This document shows positions 58,001 to 64,000 of a stretch of DNA of 64,000 nucleotides, piece after piece. The position numbers and the translations under genes are program-made. This DNA comes from Candolleomyces eurysporus (lineage: Eukaryota > Basidiomycota > Agaricomycetes > Agaricales > Psathyrellaceae). Numbering within the stretch: position 1 is the stretch's first letter; every line of letters starts with the position of its first letter. The DNA lies in assembly GCA_027579435.1 (NCBI GenBank), contig JANBPK010000725.1, positions 1 through 64,000 of the forward strand, given 5' to 3'. Below the pieces are notes generated by a model. That model was not told where the DNA came from, did no database searches, and was given only the letters and a program-made list of their open reading frames with translations.

Positions 58001-60727
58001 GTGATGAGAGGCAACTCAAGCATTGTAAAGCTTTTGCTTGCTCAAAAGGACATCCTTGTCAATAAAGGTTCCATTCCTCCATTGATTCGGGCCATCCAAT
58101 GCAAAAGAGCTGAGGCTGCCAGTCTACCAATATTCTCCAACTTCCAATTATCATCAACTTACGGCCAATTACCAATCGACAGGCAGTTACTGCGTCTTAC
58201 GGACATCGACATCAATGTACTTGACTCAATGGGGCGAGTACCTCTTACCTGTGCCATAGAAGGGGGACACTGGGGGATTGTTGACCTTCTGTTGTCAAGG
58301 TCAGAGGTGGATATTAGTCTGGGTGAGCCTCCGGCATTGGTGCAAGCATGTCTGAAAGGGCGGGAGGCGTTGGTACAGAAGCTATTGGCAAGAGATGGCG
58401 TTGATGTCAACGCAGTAGATCGCAAAGGCTGGAGTGCCTTGTCTATGGCAGCACATTGTGGTCACAGGCAAATAGTGGAGCTTCTCATGTCCAGGCCCGA
58501 CGTTAATGTGAACGCGGGCAGCCCAACACCGCTCATGCACGCATGCCACCAAGGTCACACAGGCATTGTCGGGCTACTGTTGAGCAGCCGCGGCGAGGAG
58601 CTCGATATCAACCTTCGGGCTGAAAGCTATGAATGCCATCCAACTGCACTGTGGTTTGCATGTTTCAGGGAAAGGCCAAATTTGGACGTTATCCAGCTAC
58701 TACTTCAACGTTCCGACATCAATGTCAACATTGGCCTCACAATCGGTATTGCCCCTTGCAAATGCCCCAACACAATGAAGTCCGAAGGATCGCTGGATCA
58801 TCATCAGCTCTCAACACCATTGCATGTCGCTGCATTGCGGCAGGAAGCTGCCATTCCATTACTTCTCGCATCTGCTAGAATCAATGTGAATGCGCTGAAC
58901 ATGGATGGGAAAACTCCATACATGCTACATCTTGAGTCTGCAACATTCGTACCGAGGCTGAGCCCCACAGATACTTTCCTTTCCCATCCGGCTGTCCTTG
59001 AAGAGCCATTTGGTAGCAGGGCATTTATTTCAGCTGCTACAACACAGTCTGCCAGCGAAAAGAAACTCAATGAAATCAAAACGATCCTGTCGAGAGGCAG
59101 AATGATAGATGTCAACTTCCTTGAACCCAATGGGCGTTCTGCACTTTCGACTGCGGTGTTCCAAGGATCCATGAAGATTGTAGCTTTCCTCCTATCCCTT
59201 CCCTCGATTGACCCGAATTCTGGCGATCCGCCTCCCTTGGCTCAGGCGTCCATTTGCCGGCAGAACCATCTGGTGGTTCAGTTACTGCTTGAACATCCCA
59301 GCATCGACCTCAACCAGGAAACTGACGGATACACCGCACTCGGAGGAGCTTGTCGGTTTGATCGTATTACTTTCAACACCATCAAACTCCTTCTTTCTCA
59401 GCCAAAGTTGAACGTGAATGCAGGAAAACCTTCTCCGCTTTCTATTGCAGTCCAGAATGGCCATATAGGCGTTGTCAAGCTGCTCCTTGAACACCCCAAG
59501 ATCGATGTCAATTCTCGAATGCAATGTGCGGCGCAGATACCTCAGTGGGTCAGCGGCCAGCACCTTCAATTCCTTGGGCGGGAAACATGGGCATCCACCC
59601 TCTATTCCTTTGGAGAGTGCCGTCTACTGGAGGGCGGAGCAAGACGAGTGGATAGCCTTTTCAAACAGTCGTCAACTAGCATATTCAACGGTTGCCTAGA
59701 TAAGAAGACGGATAGGATCAGTAGGCCATATGCGACCTGTAACGCCCATGATCCTCTCCGTCAGAAGCCTCAGAGCTGGTATGGAGGCGTGAGCCAAACC
59801 GCCAAACCTGAAGGATCTGGTGACACAATCTTTGTGTACTGCACCAGGTTTGGGCCGTCAGAAATTCCGGAACTCCTTTTGCCTCGAGCCGACCTCGACG
59901 TGAACGCACCCGGAAATTGCGGCTGTACAGCGCTTATTTGGGCGTGTTCTTTGGGCAAATGGGCAATCGTTGACACGCTCCTTAGTCGAAAGGAGACTAC
60001 CGTCGACGTCCGCTGCCCTCATCATGGATACAACGCCCTCGTTGCGGCGGCACATCGAATGAAATTCGAGATGGTCCAACAACTTCTCTCCCATCCCCGA
60101 GGCCACGAAATAGACCCCAATGTTTTCGCAGCGTGCGGTTGCAATCTCCTCGTTTGTGCCTCCCGGAGTGGAGACGAAGACACCGTACACAGCCTCCTTC
60201 CCTTCACCAACTGGCGCAATGATCCCAACACACAGGATTGCAAGTTCGGTAGGACTGCAGTTCAATGGGCATCATATTTCGGCCATGACTCACTCGTTCA
60301 GCTCTTCCTTTCTGAACCAAGTGTTTCGGTCGACCACCGAGACAAGCGAGGGAATACGGCGTTAATGCTTGCCGCCAGAGGTGGCCACTACAACGTCGTC
60401 CAAATTTTGCTTGCTTCTCCAAAAGTCACCGGTACCAACGTCCACACCGACTGCAACTGGAACAGGGACACAGCTCTTTCGCTGGCAGAGTGGTACGGGC
60501 ACGTAGATATCGCTCTATTGCTGGAGTCGGCGCCGTTGGAACAAGAAGCAGCCCTGTTCACCTCCGATTGTGCAGCCCAATCTGTCTTTTTCACCACCCA
60601 ATTCGCCATTTGCTTTTGGATTTTCACATTTTTCGCTATTCTCTCGATTATACTTTGTTCGCTTATTTACTTTGCGCTGCAGATCGACATGCTTTGGCTT
60701 TCGGGTATATGGATAACGAAAGCTTGA
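55011..60727 (+). CDS. NLR-E: complete NACHT-ankyrin receptor with C-terminal membrane segment
   Basis: Seven exons: 55011-55035, 55091-55219, 55269-55442, 55497-55521, 55574-56131, 56191-56558 and 56616-60727. They sum to 5,391 bases, 1,796 residues, with no frame break, so this is the reference copy. Residues 1-105 are an N-terminal region without known domain (it contains HHFQLGTANFLSAARDVHNY). The P-loop GKPGAGKTT lies near 108-116, Walker B VFIVLDGLDEADED near 205-218, and the winged-helix-like segment LLWVTYALHPMSIAALQEAV near 350. Ankyrin repeats run from about 510 to 1,740 (e.g. GCTALACAVGQNQKATIQIL, GNTALMLAARGGHYNVVQIL). The hydrophobic tail has VFFTTQFAICFWIFTFFAIL. Known STAND receptors oligomerise on ligand binding; the membrane tail suggests a membrane site of action (inference). 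Confidence 0.9.
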
Positions 60728-62390
60728 AATCTAGTCTTTTTTATTGATGTTCTATCCTGTTTTTCTGTAGCTTGCTGTCTTTCGCTGTGGTGTGTGTATA
60801 TTTCTGCGTATTTTTCCGTATTAGTCCTACGCCCCTTGTGTCAGTACCCTGTATGTCTTCTCACTCATCCAAGTTTTCTCGGGTCCCGAAATCCCAACTT
60901 CGATTTATCTTTATCTCATATCTAGTAACGATTGTGCCAGGACAGAACCCCAGCCCAAGGCAACCAGGTCACCTCCGACGATTCTCTGCGTCTACTGATC
61001 GTGCATGGTTTGACCCTATTTCTCTATTTAGACACATACATGCCATTGAAAGCTCCAGCGGTCAGATCTTACCGCTCGTACACCTAGCAATCCCTGAGAT
61101 GGCCTCGCGCGCCGCAAACATACCGAATAAGCTCAGTCGATGCCGTGAATCTTTCTGAGAAATGGGGTGAAAGGACAATCGCAAACGAGGCCCGCGTCCA
61201 CCAAATGCACAGGAGATTTCGGCAGGAGAAGGACAGAGTTGTTGTCGGATTCCGGAGGGACTAACCGCTAGGCGTTATATCTGAATACCCATTCGTCAAT
61301 CTCGTCGTCTCCCAGACCATGGCCAGGAATCCGGGCCTCGTGATGTGGCCGTCCTTGGCTTCGGATAGCTGGTTCATGGATCCGTCGACGCTGGCGTCCA
61401 GAGAGTCTCGCAGCAGGTGCGACACACCTTTGCTACCCGAAAGGCTGTTTCTGCAGAGAACGTGAGTATCGCATCGCGAAAGAAGGATTAGAACACGAAG
61501 TAGTGCTTTCTCGCGTTAGGAGTAGTTGACTGGAGTTGGTGCCTAGTACCGATCTGATACGGTTGAAGCCGGTCTGGCTGCTCGGTGGCCGGTTGAGGGT
61601 GGCGTGAATGAGGACTCAATGACTGGTGAGGAGGCAGCGGGAAACAACATTTCCGGGATCTTGTCTTCGAAGATAGTTGCCCAAAGGCGAGAATGCGGTC
61701 CTGTTTGAGGCCTTCTTGCCTGCAATAATTTTGTGACCTTTTCACCACGGCCTCACGTTTGAAGGCGAGTGTCCGTCAAGTATTTTCAATAGGCGAAGGG
61801 ATGGCCCCCGGATGGCACCGACCCGATATTGGAGGTCACTGCAAGAGCCAAGGTACTGGCATTGCATTCGTGATCAATGTGTCCTGAGGCTTGACGAGGT
61901 CTCAAACCGGAAAAAAAGGATTTTGGCTCTGACACATTCCTCAGGAAGCGTAAGGGGTACCACTACGGCTCACAGCCGTTGAGAATCCACCGGAGCGGCG
62001 ATCCCCTCGCCTGAAGAAGCATTAGTACGTCAAGGAGAGTGGCTACGCACCGTTTACCCAAGGGGTTTCACTTTCAACTCAACCTCCTGCAATACCAGCG
62101 GTCCAATCAGGTTCTTTCCGTCCCACACACGTAGATCACAGGTACGATGAATTTTCTGAAAGCTCGTGTTGGCTCATCGGTTATGGAGATGGAAAGAGAA
62201 AGAGTGCCTGACGCCTGTGGAAGACCCGCAAATCAGGGAATGTGTTGGAAGAAGTAAGTATCTGACTTCCAACACAGAGTGGTGGGCGGACGATGGAGCG
62301 CGAAATGGCCGGCCACGTGCCCCAGAAATAACAAGTCGACACGAATTCACATGTCATCCATCCGCTCCTTTCTCCCCTGAATACCGTATG
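60728..62390. other. Flank of unit E with decayed exons
   Basis: Homologous to 23899-25484 and 33599-35700. No intact ORF. The remnants of the convergent unidentified gene are more broken here than in D. The last 60 bases lead into unit F. Confidence 0.4.
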
Positions 62391-62529
62391 ACCCCGGCAC
62401 TCCCCATCTGCCCGAACGAACACCGCATTCAACGTGAGTGTCCAAGTGCTGGGCCTGCTCGGCTTGGCGCATTCAAACAACTGTGGCATTGTACTCAACG
62501 TTCTCGTGTTCATATGACAGTGAACGAGA

Positions 62530-62770
62530 GCCTATCGGTACGGCAGTCTATGGATACACAGTCGATTTTGAAAAGTCGAAGCCTGTGGCGACGCCTGATC
62601 TCATTCTGTGAGTGCTCATTGTCGCCCTACTCGACTCTACCCCGCCCCAATCACCCGGCGAAGGCTCATTGTTGAATACCCTAGGTACATTCTCGTAACG
62701 ATCATCTCGACACTCTAAGCCTACATCCTTGAAGGAGATACCATATTCGTTGGGAAGCGCAAAATATTCT
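62530..62770 (+). pseudogene. SPC25 fragment, unit F
   Basis: Only the end of exon 2 (YGYTVDFEKSKPVATPDLIL, 62548-62608, ending at gtgagtgc) and the final exon (LEGDTIFVGKRK, near 62730) remain. It fuses to p24 sequence as in B to E. Confidence 0.65.
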
Positions 62771-63542
62771 CCTAGCCTCCCCCCTCGCCCTCTCACTGCT
62801 CGGTCTCCTCCTATGCTCGACACCTGAAACCTTAGCTATCGAATTCTCCATTTCAGCGGAAAATGCATTTGGAATTCGGCGCACGAGAACCAGCTTGTGA
62901 TCGTGACAGCGAACATCGGAAAGGTCAAAGTCAGCGGATGGATATCGAGATTGTGGGCTTGAGCTTGAGTAATACGACTCGTGCGGAGGGTGAGGTTGCG
63001 TTTGAAGAATTATATTGAAGGAGGTAGGTGTTCTCTGACCTTCTATCTGTTCGCGCACCGTTGCTAATGGTTTTCGTTTTCGTTTGGCTGATTGTAGATG
63101 TGAGCCCGGACCAAACTTCGAACCTTTCTCGTATCATGGACTTGGATATCGATATTGGTGCTGACGCTGTGGATCACATGTGCGTTTGCGAACTCCACGT
63201 ACCCCATTCCCCCTGTGTTCATGACCTTTTAACAGTGCTATTGCCAACCAAGAATCCCTGTTCGGCCTCGAAACCAAAATGCGCAAAATCAAAGGCTGGC
63301 TAAAGGAGATTCTTGACGAAATGTACTACCTCAAGAAGCGGAAAGAGCGATTTACCCAGACTAACAGTGTGTCCTTCCTCTCAATGCACGTCCCATTTTG
63401 CTCACTTTTCCTCCATTCAGTCTCGACGAACGACTGTGTCCAAGGGTTTGCGTGATTCACCATCTGTGCACTCACCGCTCTGGGTGCATGGTCGATCTTC
63501 CACCTACGCGCCTACTTCAAGCGCAAGCGTCTCATTGATTAG
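62771..63542 (+). pseudogene. p24/Erv25 remnant, unit F
   Basis: Signal-peptide part readable (ALSLLGLLLCSTPETLAIEF). A deletion removes residues around the first conserved Cys (after ISA), and the GOLD domain is shortened and frameshifted. The exon giving MDLDIDIGADAVDH is well kept, and the last exon ends RAYFKRKRLID with its TAG at 63540-63542. A TGA replaces Trp in the transmembrane exon (gggtttgcgtgattcacc). Not functional. Confidence 0.85.
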
Positions 63543-63580
63543 AGTGTGCATACGTACGTTCTGCCAATATCACGGTCATT

Positions 63581-63900
63581 TTGAATCGATCATCCCTCGT
63601 GTGGCTTTGCCCAGTGAGAATGCAAACCGGGCACGGGTACGGTGATTTTCAGTGCTCGGCGCTGGTGAGATTCAGGTTCGCGAACCTGGCGACCCCTTCG
63701 TTCTATTCGGGCGTATTTCTGTCTGTCTACATATCACTCTACCCTCTTGTCCAACTCCGCATCGCTTTTGACGGAATGCAAGAACAGTGGCAACCGTTGC
63801 TCAGTGCAATTGTGAAGGTGTGTAAAATACAAGGATTACATTCATTTGAAACCGGTTAACTTGTACTGTATTAGGCAGTGGGAGGTGCAGTCAATCTCTC
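63581..63900 (+). other. Conserved spacer ORF, unit F copy
   Basis: A 92-codon frame (63581-63859) closely matches 17639-17926 of unit A, including IAFDGMQEQWQPLLSAIVK and the same possible intron (gtgtgtaaaa...tattag). Whether it is translated is unknown. Confidence 0.3.
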
Positions 63901-64000
63901 GGTCAGCGCGGCTTCAGTTCCCAGCTCGTGGCTCTTTTTGTGTTTCATGCTTCCTCTGGCGTCTCCCAGCGCCCGACAGCAATTCGGGCTGATGTCGGTT

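Larger units (their letters stand above)
52965..62330 (+). repeat. Duplicated unit E: SPC25 - p24 - NLR-E - flank
   Basis: The most complete unit with a fully open NLR gene. Same order as B and F on the plus strand, with no mobile element in it. Confidence 0.85.
62391..64000 (+). repeat. Duplicated unit F, cut by the window edge
   Basis: Starts with the unit-start motif (tctgcccgaacgaacaccgc, from about 62407) and holds the SPC25 fragment, p24 remnant and spacer. The final bases (aattcgggctgatgtcggtt) match 18047-18067 of unit A, about 150 bases before the NLR-A start, so an NLR copy should follow outside the window. Confidence 0.8.

Overview
This window looks like nuclear DNA of a mushroom-forming basidiomycete (Agaricomycetes). 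The evidence is dense genes with many short GT-AG introns of about 50-80 bases, a DUF6535 membrane protein, a KDZ-type transposon with CxC5/CxC6-like cysteine clusters, histone genes with several introns, and large NACHT-ankyrin receptor genes. The assignment is inferred from gene content only.

Layout. Bases 1-16,700 are ordinary single-copy genome: the 3' end of a membrane-protein gene, a BTB protein, a conserved hypothetical, an SRRM1-like PWI/RS splicing factor, a very long DUF6535-HEAT membrane protein, and a divergent H2B/H2A pair. From about 16,770 to the right edge the window is a recent segmental-duplication array. Each full unit has the order [SPC25 fragment] - ERV25-type p24 gene - spacer - NACHT/ankyrin/transmembrane NLR-like gene - decayed flank. 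I name the units A to F from left to right: A (16.8-25.5 kb), B (26.2-35.8), C (40.8-42.4, truncated), D (42.4-51.3, inverted), E (53.0-62.3) and F (62.4 kb to the edge, cut off).

The p24 gene is intact only in A. The SPC25 fragment is broken in every unit that has it. The NLR gene keeps a nearly full reading frame in A, D and E, and a conserved TATA box about 50 bases upstream in all four large copies. Copy B carries one real-looking break, a 31-base deletion between AAAGCT repeats. A fifth full-size NLR gene should start about 150 bases beyond the window end.

Two mobile elements interrupt the array. One is a 4.8-kb KDZ-like element (35,825-40,660) with inverted ends, an AACTAG target duplication and two convergent genes. 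The other is a 646-base MITE-like element (25,493-26,138) with inverted ends and a CATTCCTT duplication, whose position can be compared with the paralogous site in unit E.

Sequence quality. Most ambiguous N bases sit beside homopolymers. In five places inside genes, dropping the N restores a conserved frame. Three further frame breaks, in NLR-A, NLR-D and the HEAT gene, lie on G/C runs of 7-8 that appear one base too long. I treat these as assembly errors, not as gene death.
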